From contig SAQL01000004.1 of the NCBI GenBank assembly GCA_004020645.1, positions 248,001-312,000 of the forward strand: 64,000 nucleotides of DNA. Direction: 5' to 3'. The notes under the pieces are model-generated. The model did not search any database. It was not told the origin of the DNA and saw only the letters and a program-made list of their open reading frames with translations. The translations under genes and the position numbers were made by a program. The DNA comes from Mesorhizobium sp. GTDB lineage: Bacteria > Pseudomonadota > Alphaproteobacteria > Rhizobiales > Rhizobiaceae. Shown here piece by piece: positions 43,392 through 52,311 of this stretch. How positions within the stretch are numbered: the first letter of the stretch is position 1; each line of letters starts with the position of its first letter.

Positions 43392-44168
43392 ATGCGCAAG
43401 CTTCTCGTCATCGGCATCGGCGCCGGCAATCCCGACCATATGACCGTGCAGGCCATCGACGGCTTGAACCGCGCCGACGTGCTTTTCATTCCCGACAAGG
43501 GCGCGAAGAAGAACGATCTTGCAGAACTGCGCCGCCGGATCTGCGACCGATTCGTCACCAATCCAGGCTCGCGCCGTGTCGAATTCGACGTGCCGGTGCG
43601 GGCCGAGCCGGCGCCCTCCTACCGCTCGACCGTCGATGACTGGCATGAGGCGATCGCCGCGATCTATGAAAGCCTGATCCGCGACGAGCTTTCGCAAGAT
43701 GGCTGCGGCGCCTTCCTGATCTGGGGCGATCCCTCGCTCTACGACAGCGCGCTGCGCATCCTGGAGCGTGTGCGCATGAGAGGCAATGTCGAGTTCGAGC
43801 TCGAGGTGATCCCCGGCATCACTGCAGTCCAGGCGCTCGCCGCCGGCCATAAGATGGCGCTGAACCGCATCGGCGATGCGGTGCAGATCACAACCGGCCG
43901 CCGGCTCACCGAGGAAGGTTTGCCCGACACTGCCGGCAGCACCGTCGTCATGCTGGATGGCAAATGCGCCTTCAATACGCTGGGCGACAAGGACCTCGTC
44001 ATCCACTGGGGTGCCTATCTCGGCACGCCCGACGAGATCCTTATTTCCGGCCGCCTCGGCGATGTCGGCGACGAGATCGCGAAGACACGCGAGGAAGCCC
44101 GGCGGAAAAAGGGCTGGATCATGGACACCTATCTGCTGCGCAAGCCCGGCGAGCCGGAGGAGGAATAA
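43392..44168 (+). CDS. cobF: Precorrin-6A synthase (deacetylating) CobF
   Basis: CobF methylates C-1 of precorrin-5 and removes the acetyl group, giving precorrin-6A in aerobic vitamin B12 synthesis. The 258-residue protein is a class III SAM methyltransferase: LLVIGIGAGNPDHMTVQAID at the start, LIWGDPSLYDSALRIL, VIPGITAVQALAAGHKMALN and DTAGSTVVMLDGKCAF. It stands alone; other cob genes are outside the window. I see no cobalamin riboswitch upstream, only the family B repeat. Confidence 0.95.
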   Translation: MRKLLVIGIGAGNPDHMTVQAIDGLNRADVLFIPDKGAKKNDLAELRRRICDRFVTNPGSRRVEFDVPVRAEPAPSYRSTVDDWHEAIAAIYESLIRDELSQDGCGAFLIWGDPSLYDSALRILERVRMRGNVEFELEVIPGITAVQALAAGHKMALNRIGDAVQITTGRRLTEEGLPDTAGSTVVMLDGKCAFNTLGDKDLVIHWGAYLGTPDEILISGRLGDVGDEIAKTREEARRKKGWIMDTYLLRKPGEPEEE

Positions 44169-44203
44169 GGGGTAGGCTCGGCCGGTACAGATGCCGCGAC
44201 TCC

Positions 44204-44545
44204 TCACCCGGCATCGATCTCCGCCTGCAATGCCTCCATATGCGCCGCCGCTGCGGAGGCGGCAGCCCGTTCGATGGCGCGAAAGCGGCTGACCACCGCA
44301 AGCCCCACCGGAGTCAACTGCGCGCCGCCGCCCCTTTTCCCACCGGTCTGCGCCGCGACCAGCGGCTTGCCGAACACCCGGTTCATGTCCTCGACCAGAT
44401 CCCAGGCGTGCTTGTAGGACATTTCCATTTCGCGCGCCGCCGCCGAGATCGAGCCGAAGGCGGCGATCTGCTCCAGAAGCTCGATCTTGCCCGGCCCGAT
44501 GCGCCCTTCTGGATCGAGGTTTATCCGCAAGCTCAGCGACGGCAT
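44204..44545 (-). CDS. ModE-like winged helix regulator lacking the molybdate-binding domain
   Basis: The 113-residue protein equals the N-terminal domain of ModE: LRINLDPEGRIGPGKIELLE, then GSISAAAREMEMSYKHAWDL as the recognition helix, and GKRGGGAQLTPVGLAVVSRF. The C-terminal MOP domains of E. coli ModE are missing, as is usual in alphaproteobacteria, where such short regulators (LysR-like wHTH, MopA/B relatives) occur beside mod genes. Molybdate sensing by the DNA-binding part alone, or from another protein, must then be assumed. A matching Mo-box-type inverted repeat lies in its own promoter. Confidence 0.88.
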   Translation of the reverse strand: MPSLSLRINLDPEGRIGPGKIELLEQIAAFGSISAAAREMEMSYKHAWDLVEDMNRVFGKPLVAAQTGGKRGGGAQLTPVGLAVVSRFRAIERAAASAAAAHMEALQAEIDAG

Positions 44546-44596
44546 TTGCTCCTCCGCAGTGACACCACATCCATCCTAGAAGCTCTCCGGCGATGC

Positions 44597-44619
44597 CGCT
44601 ATTCTAAAATGATATAGCG
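44597..44619. promoter_or_regulatory. Mo-box-like inverted repeat upstream of the ModE-like gene
   Basis: On the minus strand CGCTAT and ATAGCG flank 11 bases, and the left side reads ATCGCTATAT, as in the E. coli ModE consensus half-site. The repeat lies 52 bases before the ModE-like start and just past the modC stop, consistent with autoregulation. Confidence 0.6.
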
Positions 44620-44634
44620 ATAATCATCCGCCGG

Positions 44635-45747
44635 TCATCCATCCGCCTCAACTGGCAGGCCGGCGCCCGTATTCGCCCGGTCGAAGCTTACCGTCTTGAC
44701 TACGGCGAAGACGCTTCGACCGAGCCGAAGTTTCAGCGTCTGTCGCGATTGCTTGGTGATCCGGGCAAGCACGGTTGCGCCATGGCAGTCGATGCCGATC
44801 TCGACCGTAGGCCCTTCACCCGGCTCTATCGCCACGATCGTGCCCGGCAGGATGTTGAGCGCGCTGAGACCCGTCGGCTGTTCGATGGCGATCATCACAT
44901 CGCGGGCACGGATGCGGATGCGCACCGGCGCACCGACCGGCATTGCCAGAAGCGGCACGCGGATCTCGCCCGCCGCCGAGCCAAGCACGGTCATGCCAAA
45001 GACTTCGTCGTGGCGCAGCACCGCGGTGTCCAGCACCGCGCCACCCTCGCCGCGCTCTTCCGCCGGCAACAGGTCGAGCCGCTGCATGATCGCCCCGGTC
45101 GGGCCGCAAGCAGCGACTTTGCCCTGCGCCAGGACCACCACATCACTTGCCAGCCGCGCCACTTCCGAGATCGAATGACTGACATAGACGATCGGGATTT
45201 TCGTCTCGTCGCGCAGCCGCTCGATGTAAGGCAGGATTTCTGCCTTGCGGGCGTCGTCGAGCGAAGCCAGCGGCTCGTCCATCAGCAACAATCTTGGACT
45301 GGCGAGCAGCGCCCGGCCGATCGCCACGCGCTGTTTCTCGCCGCCGGAAAGCTTTGCCGGCCGCCGGTCGAGCAAATGACCGATGCCGAGCAGGTCAACC
45401 ACGGCATTGATGTCGGCGTAGCGTTGCGCCGTCGGCGTGAACCAGCGGCCGTAGCGCAGATTGCTGGCCACGCTCATGTGCGGAAACAGCCGCGCGTCCT
45501 GGAACACCATGCCGATGCGGCGCTTGTGCTTCGGCACGAACAGGTGCGCATCCGTATCGACCAGCACACGGCCATCGGCCTCGATCCGCCCTTTGTCAGG
45601 CCGGATCAGTCCGGCAATCATGTTGATCAGCGTCGTCTTGCCGGAGCCCGAGGGCCCGAACAGCGCGGTCAGCCGCCCAGCGCTCCCGAAGCGGACGTCG
45701 AGCCCCAAATCGCCAAGCCGATGACTGATATCGACCACGACCGTCAT
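44635..45747 (-). CDS. modC: Molybdate ABC transporter ATP-binding protein ModC
   Basis: The 370-residue ATPase has LFGPSGSGKTTLINMIAGLI (Walker A), KLSGGEKQRVAIGRALLASP (signature), RLLLMDEPLASLDDARK (Walker B), and a C-terminal MOP/TOBE domain (LSALNILPGTIVAIEPGEG), which in ModC binds oxyanion. With ModB and ModA it imports molybdate. ATG 45747 overlaps the modB stop by four bases. It is the last gene of the modABC operon. Confidence 0.96.
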   Translation of the reverse strand: MTVVVDISHRLGDLGLDVRFGSAGRLTALFGPSGSGKTTLINMIAGLIRPDKGRIEADGRVLVDTDAHLFVPKHKRRIGMVFQDARLFPHMSVASNLRYGRWFTPTAQRYADINAVVDLLGIGHLLDRRPAKLSGGEKQRVAIGRALLASPRLLLMDEPLASLDDARKAEILPYIERLRDETKIPIVYVSHSISEVARLASDVVVLAQGKVAACGPTGAIMQRLDLLPAEERGEGGAVLDTAVLRHDEVFGMTVLGSAAGEIRVPLLAMPVGAPVRIRIRARDVMIAIEQPTGLSALNILPGTIVAIEPGEGPTVEIGIDCHGATVLARITKQSRQTLKLRLGRSVFAVVKTVSFDRANTGAGLPVEADG

Positions 45748-46448
45748 TCGATGTCCATCCGCTTGCCGACGCGCCGCGCCAACACCTCCGATGCGACAAG
45801 TGCTGCCATCGAGATGACGATCGAGATCAGCGTCAGCCTGAGCGCGCCGGCATCGCCGCCCGGCACCTGCGTGAACGTGTAGATCGCCGACGGCAGCGTC
45901 TGCGTCTGGTTGGGTATGTTGGAAACGAAGGTGATCGTTGCGCCGAATTCGCCCATCGCCTTGGCGAAAGACAAGATCGCGCCGGTAATCAGGCCGGGCA
46001 GGATCAGCGGCAGCGTGATCGTCCCGAACACCCACAGCGGATTGGCGCCAAGCGTCCCGGCCGCCGCCTCGATTCTGCGATCGACCGCCTCGATCGACAG
46101 CCGGATCGCCCGCACCATCAGGGGAAAGCCCATGACAGCGCAGGCCAATGCGGCACCCGTCCAACGAAAGGAAAAGACAATGCCGAAATGCTCGGCCAGA
46201 AAGGCCCCGGCCGGGCCGCGCGTGCCGAAGGAGAGCAGCAGCAGATAGCCGATAACCACCGGCGGCAGGATCAACGGCAGATGCACCAGCCCGTTGAGCA
46301 GCGTCTTGCCCCAGAATTGGCCACGGGCAAGCACAAGCGCGATCAATATGCCGGGCGGCAGGCTGGCGATCATCGCCACCGTCGCCACCTTGACGGACAG
46401 CCGGACCGCATTCCATTCGTCGGGAGTGAGGTCCAGCAACCAATTCAT
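45744..46448 (-). CDS. modB: Molybdate ABC transporter permease ModB
   Basis: The 234-residue permease begins MNWLLDLTPDEWNAVRLSVK and has five to six membrane segments with the EAA loop AAAGTLGANPLWVFGTITLP, which contacts ModC. GEFGATITFVSNIPNQTQTL is the typical molybdate/sulfate permease end of that loop. ATG 46448 gives homolog length; upstream residues in the frame belong to the modA 3' region. It is 13 bases downstream of the modA stop. Confidence 0.96.
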   Translation of the reverse strand: MNWLLDLTPDEWNAVRLSVKVATVAMIASLPPGILIALVLARGQFWGKTLLNGLVHLPLILPPVVIGYLLLLSFGTRGPAGAFLAEHFGIVFSFRWTGAALACAVMGFPLMVRAIRLSIEAVDRRIEAAAGTLGANPLWVFGTITLPLILPGLITGAILSFAKAMGEFGATITFVSNIPNQTQTLPSAIYTFTQVPGGDAGALRLTLISIVISMAALVASEVLARRVGKRMDIE

Positions 46449-46461
46449 CTTTTGGTGTGCC

Positions 46462-47259
46462 TCAGTTGCTCGGCGTAAGAACCGTAAAACCTTGCGCCTT
46501 GAAGACCTCGCCTGCCTTGGCGGATTGCAGGCATTCCAGGAATGCCGGCGCATCCTTGTCCTTCGAATCCGCGATCTCGGCAACCGGGTAGACGATCGGC
46601 GGATGCGAATCCTCCGGGAAGGTGCCGATCACTTTCACGCCGGGCTCGGCATGCGCGTCGGTGGCGTAGACGATGCCGAGCGCCGCCTCACCGGTCGAGA
46701 CCAGCTTGAGCGCCGCGCGCACATTCTCGGCCTGTGCCAACTTGCCTTCGACCGCAGACCAGACGCCGAGCGATTCAAGCGCCGCCTTGCCATATTTGCC
46801 GGCCGGCACCGCTTTGAAATCGCCCATGGCAAGCCTGCCGTCGCCGATCAGCCCGGCAAGATCAAAACCCTTTTCGATCCTGGTTTCGACCGACGAATCC
46901 TTCGGCGCCACCAGCACGATCTGGTTGCCGAGCAACTTCACTTCGGCATCCGGCTTGGTCAGCTTCTTGTCGGACAGATATTTCATCCAGTCGAGGTCGG
47001 CTGAGATGAAGACATCGGCTGGCGCGCCGCCCTCGATCTGCTTGGCCAATGCAGAGCTTGCCGCATAGGAAATGATCGCCGCCTCGCCGACATCGGCCTC
47101 GCAGGCGGTGTTCACGGCATCCAGTGCGTTCTTCATGCTTGCGGCGGCAAAGACGATCAGTCTGTCATCCGCATGGGCAATCGGCATGGCGGCGATCAAA
47201 ATCGCTGTGAGACCGCCAATGGCGGGTGCCTTCAATCCGAAACCCTTGCGCACCAGCAT
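46462..47259 (-). CDS. modA: Molybdate ABC transporter substrate-binding protein ModA
   Basis: The 265-residue protein has a signal peptide (GGLTAILIAAMPIAHA). The mature part starts DDRLIVFAAASMKNALDAV, where the AAASM loop and later YAASSALAKQIEGGAPADVF bind molybdate. ATG 47259 (MLVRKGFGLK) is preferred since the preceding residues are AT-rich promoter DNA in frame. Molybdate taken up by this operon is required for the cofactor of PaoABC. A Mo-box-like sequence lies about 45 bases upstream. Confidence 0.95.
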   Translation of the reverse strand: MLVRKGFGLKAPAIGGLTAILIAAMPIAHADDRLIVFAAASMKNALDAVNTACEADVGEAAIISYAASSALAKQIEGGAPADVFISADLDWMKYLSDKKLTKPDAEVKLLGNQIVLVAPKDSSVETRIEKGFDLAGLIGDGRLAMGDFKAVPAGKYGKAALESLGVWSAVEGKLAQAENVRAALKLVSTGEAALGIVYATDAHAEPGVKVIGTFPEDSHPPIVYPVAEIADSKDKDAPAFLECLQSAKAGEVFKAQGFTVLTPSN

Positions 47260-47304
47260 GACACTCTCCTGGGGCTTGAAAATCCGATCGGCGCGAACCA
47301 GCCA

Positions 47305-47331
47305 ATCGATATATCCATCTGAATATAACAA
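47305..47331 (-). promoter_or_regulatory. Mo-box-like operator upstream of modA
   Basis: On the minus strand TGTTATATT, seven bases, then ATATATCGAT approximates the ModE site (CGnTATATA, spacer, TATATAACG). It lies 46-72 bases before the modA ATG, where a repressor would block the promoter. Confidence 0.55.
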
Positions 47332-47566
47332 GGGAACGGCTTTTGCCAGACTTAGCCCGAACAATGCCCAGACAATGGCCCCACCAATGGCCCCACCAAT
47401 GGCATTGTGTGTTGCCGCCACTACTCACAATAAATAGCAGTGCATACAGCGCAACGTTGCAGGCCGACGTGGATCAAAGCATCGATACGGTACTCGCGGC
47501 GGACGACCCAGCACCGCCACCGAGCAATTTCGAGACAGGGTAAAGTAGAAGCCCGATGTTTGCGGC

Positions 47567-48361
47567 TCACACCGCGATGGGCGCCTTGATCGTCGCATCG
47601 GCGAGGTAGTTTTCCAGCCGGAAGTCGTCGAAGCGGAAGGCGAAGAGGTCCTTCACCTCCGGATTGATCCATAGCGTCGGCAGCGCCTTGGGCGTGCGCC
47701 GCAACTGTTCGCGCGCTTGTTCGAAATGGTTCGCGTAAAGATGCGCATCGCCCAGCGTATGGACGAAATCGCCGGGTTTCAGCCCCGTCACCTGCGCCAC
47801 CATCAGGGTGAGCAGCGCATAGGAAGCGATGTTGAACGGCACGCCGAGAAAGATATCGGCGGAACGCTGGTAAAGCTGGCAGGAAAGCCTGCCCTCCGAG
47901 ACATAGAACTGGAACAGACAGTGACAGGGTGGCAGCGCCATGGCTTCCACTTCGGCCGGGTTCCACGCCGAAACGATCAGCCGTCGGGAATTAGGATTCT
48001 TGCGTATCTCCTTCAAGAGATTGGCAATCTGGTCGATGGTGCCGCCATGGCCGTCCGGCCAGGAGCGCCATTGCTTGCCATAGACCGGGCCGAGGTCGCC
48101 ATTCTCGTCGGCCCATTCGTCCCAGATCGAGACGCCGTGGTCGTTGAGATATTTGATATTGGTGTCGCCGGCCAGGAACCACAGAAGTTCATGCACGATC
48201 GACTTCAGGTGAAGCTTCTTGGTGGTGGTGACCGGAAAGCCGCTCGCCAGGTCGAAGCGCATCTGATAACCGAATACCGAGCGCGTTCCGGTGCCGGTGC
48301 GGTCGCCGCGATCGGCGCCGTTTTCCAGCACGTGCTTTAAGAGGTCGAGATACTGGCGCAT
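47567..48361 (-). CDS. thyA: Thymidylate synthase ThyA
   Basis: ThyA methylates dUMP to dTMP using methylene-tetrahydrofolate and leaves dihydrofolate for FolA. The 264-residue protein is textbook: [52 protein letters not shown] with the catalytic Cys, [20 protein letters not shown], and the C-terminal end KAPIAV. It starts at ATG 48361. The gap to modA on the same strand is about 300 bases and includes a 12-base tandem motif (CCAATGGCCCCA, 47373-47400 region) and the mod promoter. Confidence 0.97.
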   Translation of the reverse strand: MRQYLDLLKHVLENGADRGDRTGTGTRSVFGYQMRFDLASGFPVTTTKKLHLKSIVHELLWFLAGDTNIKYLNDHGVSIWDEWADENGDLGPVYGKQWRSWPDGHGGTIDQIANLLKEIRKNPNSRRLIVSAWNPAEVEAMALPPCHCLFQFYVSEGRLSCQLYQRSADIFLGVPFNIASYALLTLMVAQVTGLKPGDFVHTLGDAHLYANHFEQAREQLRRTPKALPTLWINPEVKDLFAFRFDDFRLENYLADATIKAPIAV

Positions 48362-48533
48362 CAGCTTCTGCTCGATTCGAGGGCTCGATTCGGGTTACCG
48401 ACCATCATAACCGACTGGCTGCCGGCCGAACATGTCAAAGTGCAGGAGGTTCCAACAGGCGACTACATTGTGGGCCGGCGCGGAAATCGTGCCAGCATTC
48501 CGCCGATGCAGGATGCCTGATGCAGGATGATTG

Positions 48534-48845
48534 TCAGAGGCTGGCGAGCTCGCCTAGGTCCTTGGCGACCAGGTAATAGAACGTCACGCGGCTCTTGGTA
48601 TTGTCGGCCTCCATCGCCTTGCAGGTCTTTTCGATGGCCGCGTCCGCCTTGCTGCCGTCGGCGATGCCGAGCTTTTTGGCAACCCAGTTGGTTTTGACGC
48701 GATCGAGTTCCTTGGGGTCCGTGCAGGACACCAGCGAGGAATCCCGATTCCTGAGCGCAATGCCCAAATGTTTCACGATCTTGGCGACCGCGTCGGCATC
48801 TGCCGCGGCGTCGTATTTCTTCACGTCTGCGAGATAATCGGCCAT
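48534..48845 (-). CDS. DUF2853 family protein
   Basis: The 103-residue protein fits DUF2853: MADYLADVKKYDAAADADAV at the start, LGIALRNRDSSLVSCTDPKE, then KNWVAKKLG-like TNWVAKKLGIADGSKADAAI. It is small, charged and helical; structures of relatives exist but no function is known. ATG 48845 is preceded by GAGGGGAAT, a good ribosome site. It stands alone before the tmRNA gene, which is on the other strand. Confidence 0.87.
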   Translation of the reverse strand: MADYLADVKKYDAAADADAVAKIVKHLGIALRNRDSSLVSCTDPKELDRVKTNWVAKKLGIADGSKADAAIEKTCKAMEADNTKSRVTFYYLVAKDLGELASL

Positions 48846-49035
48846 CAAAATTCCCCTCGTCGGCGCCACGGGATTCGGTCGATGAGGGTCGTGGCGTGCT
48901 GCCGCAAATGTGCGCTAAGTCGGTAACTCCTCACCGCCGCAAACCTTCGGTTGAGACCGTTGACAAGTCAAGCCTTCGCGATGCTGTTTGACACAGCGAC
49001 AAAGCATCAATTGAGGCCTTTCATTTTCCACGATC

Positions 49036-49312
49036 GGTCCCTATATCTGTTTCGTCGGCTCGACCGACTATGGCGATAAACAGGCGATGAAATAAGCCGT
49101 TCGGACCCGGGGGCGGTACCCGGCGCCTCCACCAAAAACCGCTTTATCGAAGAGCGGCTTTTGCTGGGGGCGAAATAGGATCGACGAAGGTGTAAAGATC
49201 GTACTTTTGCCCGGCATTGTACCACCGTTATCGGGCTAAACTTATAGTTGCCAACGACAACTATGCGGAAGCACGTCTCGCCGCGTAAGCGGTGCGATAG
49301 CTTCAATTCAAG
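49036..49312 (+). ncRNA. ssrA: tmRNA (two-piece, circularly permuted)
   Basis: tmRNA rescues stalled ribosomes and tags their peptides. The 3' acceptor piece comes first and ends CGCCTCCACCA at 49134, after a T-arm CCGGG-GGCGGTA-CCCGG. The coding piece starts GGGGGCGAAATAGG at 49166; GGGGGCG pairs with CGCCTCC to form the acceptor stem. The hairpin CCGCT/AGCGG between them (about 49139-49157) is cut out. The tag ANDNYAEARLAA then stop is at 49250-49288. The outer ends given here (49036, 49312) are approximate, as I cannot fold the whole molecule. The order acceptor-before-coding is the alphaproteobacterial arrangement. Confidence 0.93.
49250..49288 (+). other. tmRNA tag-peptide reading frame
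   Basis: GCC AAC GAC AAC TAT GCG GAA GCA CGT CTC GCC GCG TAA, given by codons, encodes ANDNYAEARLAA and stop. The C-terminal LAA is the ClpX-recognised end; AANDNYAEA is the region bound by SspB, encoded at 52312. Confidence 0.92.
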
Positions 49313-49523
49313 CCCTAGTGGTTCGCACTTCTAGGCGGGGTTCGGAGGTACCTGGCAACAGAAACCTCCACTTCCCCCCTCGATTCCCACTTCCCCTACG
49401 ATCATCTCCCCCTCGATTTGTGACGGCAGCAGGCTTGCTGGTCGTGCTGCGTGGGCTGCGCTCCGTCGCGACGCTGTCTTGCCGGCAGATGCGGGCGGCC
49501 GCATTCGTCCAAAGGACTGAAAA

Positions 49524-50090
49524 ATGCAAAACGATTCCGATCGATTTTTCGTGCTGACCGGCGGCCCGGGGTCCGGCAAGACCACTTTGATCGAAGCCTT
49601 GCGATCGGCCGGCCTTGCCACCTCGCCCGAAGCCGGACGCGGCATCATCCGCGATCAGTTGGCGATAGGAGGGCCGGCCCTGCCCTGGCACGATCCGGCG
49701 CAGTTGGCCGAACTGATGCTGTCCTGGGAGCTGCGCTCCTATCGAGCCGCCCTCGAACAGAACGGCCCCGTCTTCTTCGATCGCGGCGTGCCGGACACTC
49801 TTGGTTATCTGCGCCTCACTGGCCTGCCGGTGCCTGACCACGTCAGGAATGCCGCCGAACGCTTCCGCTACGCCAGTCATGTCTTCATCGCACCGCCATG
49901 GCCGGAGATTTTTCGGCAGGACAGCGAACGAAAGCAGACCCTCGACGAGGCCGAACGCACCTATCATGCGCTGACCAGCATCTACACGGAATTGGGCTAT
50001 GAACTGGTCGCGTTGCCCTTGGCGCCGGTCGAGGCGCGATTGCGATTTATCTTCGCCGAGGCAGGCTTGCAGCTTGAGCCCAGACGTTAA
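49524..50090 (+). CDS. AAA-domain ATPase/kinase-like protein (COG3911 type)
   Basis: The 188-residue protein starts FFVLTGGPGSGKTTLIEALR (P-loop at ~9-28) and continues SPEAGRGIIRDQLAIGG, FFDRGVPDTLGYLRLTGLPV and FRYASHVFIAPPWPEIFRQD, then a C-terminal YHALTSIYTELGYELVALPL. This is the predicted ATPase family COG3911, related to nucleoside or metabolite kinases. Its substrate is unknown. ATG 49524 is preceded by AAAGGA. It converges on the MFS gene, with a shared terminator between. The 210 bases between it and tmRNA hold no gene. Confidence 0.87.
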   Translation: MQNDSDRFFVLTGGPGSGKTTLIEALRSAGLATSPEAGRGIIRDQLAIGGPALPWHDPAQLAELMLSWELRSYRAALEQNGPVFFDRGVPDTLGYLRLTGLPVPDHVRNAAERFRYASHVFIAPPWPEIFRQDSERKQTLDEAERTYHALTSIYTELGYELVALPLAPVEARLRFIFAEAGLQLEPRR

Positions 50091-50116
50091 AAAGGCCGGC
50101 ATTGACCCGGCCTTTT
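50090..50116. terminator. Bidirectional rho-independent terminator
   Basis: AAAAGGCCGG and CCGGCCTTTT flank a seven-base loop; an A run before and a T run after make it work in both directions, for the kinase-like gene and the convergent bcr-like gene. Confidence 0.92.
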
Positions 50117-50137
50117 CATGCTCTCGCTGGAAAGCAT

Positions 50138-51343
50138 CTACTCTGCAGGCGCTTCGATAACCTCCCGCCCACGGCCGAGCGTCACCTTAGCCAGCATGAA
50201 GGAGATCACCGCGCAAAGCGTGATGCCGGCCACCATCGGCAGCGGCGTGCCGTCGAAGAACACGCCGGCGATACCCATGGCGACCGCACCGATGGCGAAG
50301 TGCAGCGTGCCCATCAGCGCCGATGCCGTGCCGGCGATTGCGCCATGCTCCTCCATGGCCAGCACCGAGGTCGTCGGGATCACCAGGCCGAGGAACCCGT
50401 AGCCGACGAACAGCAGCACCGCCATCACGTCGAGCCGGTCGACGCCGGACGCCATCACCGCGAACAGCACCACCATCGTCGTCGCATAGCCGACCACCGC
50501 GACCCGCACCACCGGCCTTAGCCCGAACCGTTCGGACAGCAGCCCCGTCAGCTGCGACATGCCGATGAAGGCGACCGCGTTGATCGAGAAGAACACGCTG
50601 TAGACCGGCGGCGACAGCCCGTAATGGTCGATCAGGATGAAAGAGGAGCTCGACAGATAGACGAAGAAGCTCGCGATCCCGAAGCCGCCGATAGACGCCA
50701 GGCCAAGGAAGTTGCGGTCGCCCATCAGGAAGCGATAGGCCGAGAGCGCGGTGCCGAACGAACTGCCTGCACGGGCCTCGACCGGCCGCGTCTCCTTGAG
50801 CGAGGTCGCCAGCAGGATGGTGGCAAGCACCGCCCCACCGGTTACCGTCCAGAACACGGCACGCCAGCCGAAATTCTCGATGATGACGCTACCGGTCAGC
50901 GGCGCCAGGATCGGCGACACCGAAAACACCAGCATCAAGAGCGACATCAGCTTGGCAGCCTCGGTGCCGGTGTGCAGGTCACGCACGATGGCGCGCGGCA
51001 CCGCCATGCCTGCGCTGGCGCCGAGCCCTTGCAGGAAACGGAAGGCGATCAGCCATTCGACCGAGGGTGCCAGCGCCGAGCCGATGCCGCCGACCATGAA
51101 CAGTGCGAGGCCGCCATAGAGCGGCAGCTTGCGCCCGACCATGTCGGAGATCGGTCCGACGACGATCTGGCCAAAACCCATGGACAGAAAGAAGATCAGC
51201 AAACTCATCTGCACAGCAGCGGTGCTGGCCTGCAGATCCGCGCCGATCGAAGGCAGCGCCGGAAGATACATGTCGATGGCGAACGGGCCGATGGCGGACA
51301 ACAGGCCGAGCACAACCGCGATGCGGAGGAATTGGGGACTCAT
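50138..51343 (-). CDS. Bcr/CflA family drug efflux MFS transporter
   Basis: The 401-residue protein has 12 predicted membrane segments and family motifs: LSAIGPFAIDMYLPALPSIG in TM1, GQIVVGPISDMVGRKLPLYG (loop 2-3 motif A), LQGLGASAGMAVPRAIVRDL (TM4) and the antiporter motif C-like SPILAPLTGSVI. Bcr/CflA pumps expel bicyclomycin, chloramphenicol and similar compounds. It is divergent from a TetR gene, and a perfect palindrome lies between the two. Confidence 0.94.
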   Translation of the reverse strand: MSPQFLRIAVVLGLLSAIGPFAIDMYLPALPSIGADLQASTAAVQMSLLIFFLSMGFGQIVVGPISDMVGRKLPLYGGLALFMVGGIGSALAPSVEWLIAFRFLQGLGASAGMAVPRAIVRDLHTGTEAAKLMSLLMLVFSVSPILAPLTGSVIIENFGWRAVFWTVTGGAVLATILLATSLKETRPVEARAGSSFGTALSAYRFLMGDRNFLGLASIGGFGIASFFVYLSSSSFILIDHYGLSPPVYSVFFSINAVAFIGMSQLTGLLSERFGLRPVVRVAVVGYATTMVVLFAVMASGVDRLDVMAVLLFVGYGFLGLVIPTTSVLAMEEHGAIAGTASALMGTLHFAIGAVAMGIAGVFFDGTPLPMVAGITLCAVISFMLAKVTLGRGREVIEAPAE

Positions 51344-51458
51344 GATAGCGGGTTTCTTTCAAATCTGGTCTGCCGACCGGCGTGTAGTCCTAGGACGTAC
51401 CGTCCCGTGAAATTCCGACTTCCTGCGGAAGAAATTCCTTTAAGCTAAGTCCATAAAT

Positions 51459-51476
51459 TTAGACACTATTGTCTAA
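51459..51476. promoter_or_regulatory. TetR-type operator between divergent bcr-like and tetR genes
   Basis: TTAGACA-CTAT-TGTCTAA is a perfect inverted repeat with 7-base arms and a 4-base centre. It lies 27 bases before the tetR ATG and 115 bases before the pump ATG, in the AT-richest part of the gap. The size fits a TetR dimer. Confidence 0.75.
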
Positions 51477-51503
51477 TTCGTCAATCACCTCTATATAGTT
51501 TTC

Positions 51504-52193
51504 ATGAAGCACGACGTTTCTCCTGACACCATCCCGCCACGCAGCCATGAGGCCAAGCGCGCCTCCATCATGGACGCTGCCGGCGAGGTGTTCTGCCGCG
51601 AAAGCTTCGCCGGCGCCAATATCGACATGATTGCCGCCGAGGCCGGCGTTTCGCGCCAGACGATCTACAACCACCATGGCGATAAGGAGAAACTCTTCGT
51701 CGCCATCGTTCGCGACCTCACCGAGCGCTGCAATGCCGGCATCTTCGCCACCATTTCCACCTTTCCGGACCAGCCGAAGGATCTCGAGGCCGATCTGATC
51801 GCTTTTGCTGTGCGCATGAACCGCAACTGTATCTGCAACCGCGATGGAAAATTCCTGCGCAAGCTGATCCAGACCGAGGGCGAGCGCTATCCCGAGCTCT
51901 TTGCCGAATGGCGCGAACAGGGACCGGGCAGGACATGGCCGGCTATCGCCGCCCGTTTCGCCCGCCTCGCCCATGCCGGTTTCCTCGACATCGAGGACCC
52001 CGACGTGGCGGCACGCCAGTTCCTGGCCCTTGCCAATGCCGAGTTGCAGACGACCTTCATGCTCGGCGGCACGCCTGATGACGACGAGGTGCTGCAATCG
52101 GCGACACATGGCGTGCGCACTTTCCTGCGCGCCTTCGGCAAGCGGCAGCCGGCGGCCGAAGCGCAAAAGCACAGCGCGCTCGCTGGCGCCTGA
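51504..52193 (+). CDS. TetR/AcrR family repressor
   Basis: The 229-residue protein has the TetR DNA-binding domain: SHEAKRASIMDAAGEVFCRE, GANIDMIAAEAGVSRQTIYN and HHGDKEKLFVAIVRDL (residues ~13-62), then an all-helical ligand domain (AEFREQG...SFMLGG type, variable). Regulation of the divergent Bcr/CflA pump through the operator at 51459-51476 is likely. The ligand would be a drug or plant compound. ATG 51504 is preceded by a weak ribosome site. Confidence 0.93.
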   Translation: MKHDVSPDTIPPRSHEAKRASIMDAAGEVFCRESFAGANIDMIAAEAGVSRQTIYNHHGDKEKLFVAIVRDLTERCNAGIFATISTFPDQPKDLEADLIAFAVRMNRNCICNRDGKFLRKLIQTEGERYPELFAEWREQGPGRTWPAIAARFARLAHAGFLDIEDPDVAARQFLALANAELQTTFMLGGTPDDDEVLQSATHGVRTFLRAFGKRQPAAEAQKHSALAGA

Positions 52194-52311
52194 GCGATCA
52201 AATCTGAGGCATGCCCTCTCGCATCTGCGCTGCCGGCGTCTATATCCGGTTTACGCCGCGCTCAAGCTTGATTACAGCTATGCGGACGATTCAACGGAAC
52301 CCGACAGCCAC

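Noticed and set aside
47366..47402. Tandem CCAATGGCCCCA units upstream of modA as a minisatellite
   Set aside because: Only about two and a half copies; too few to claim more than a chance duplication.
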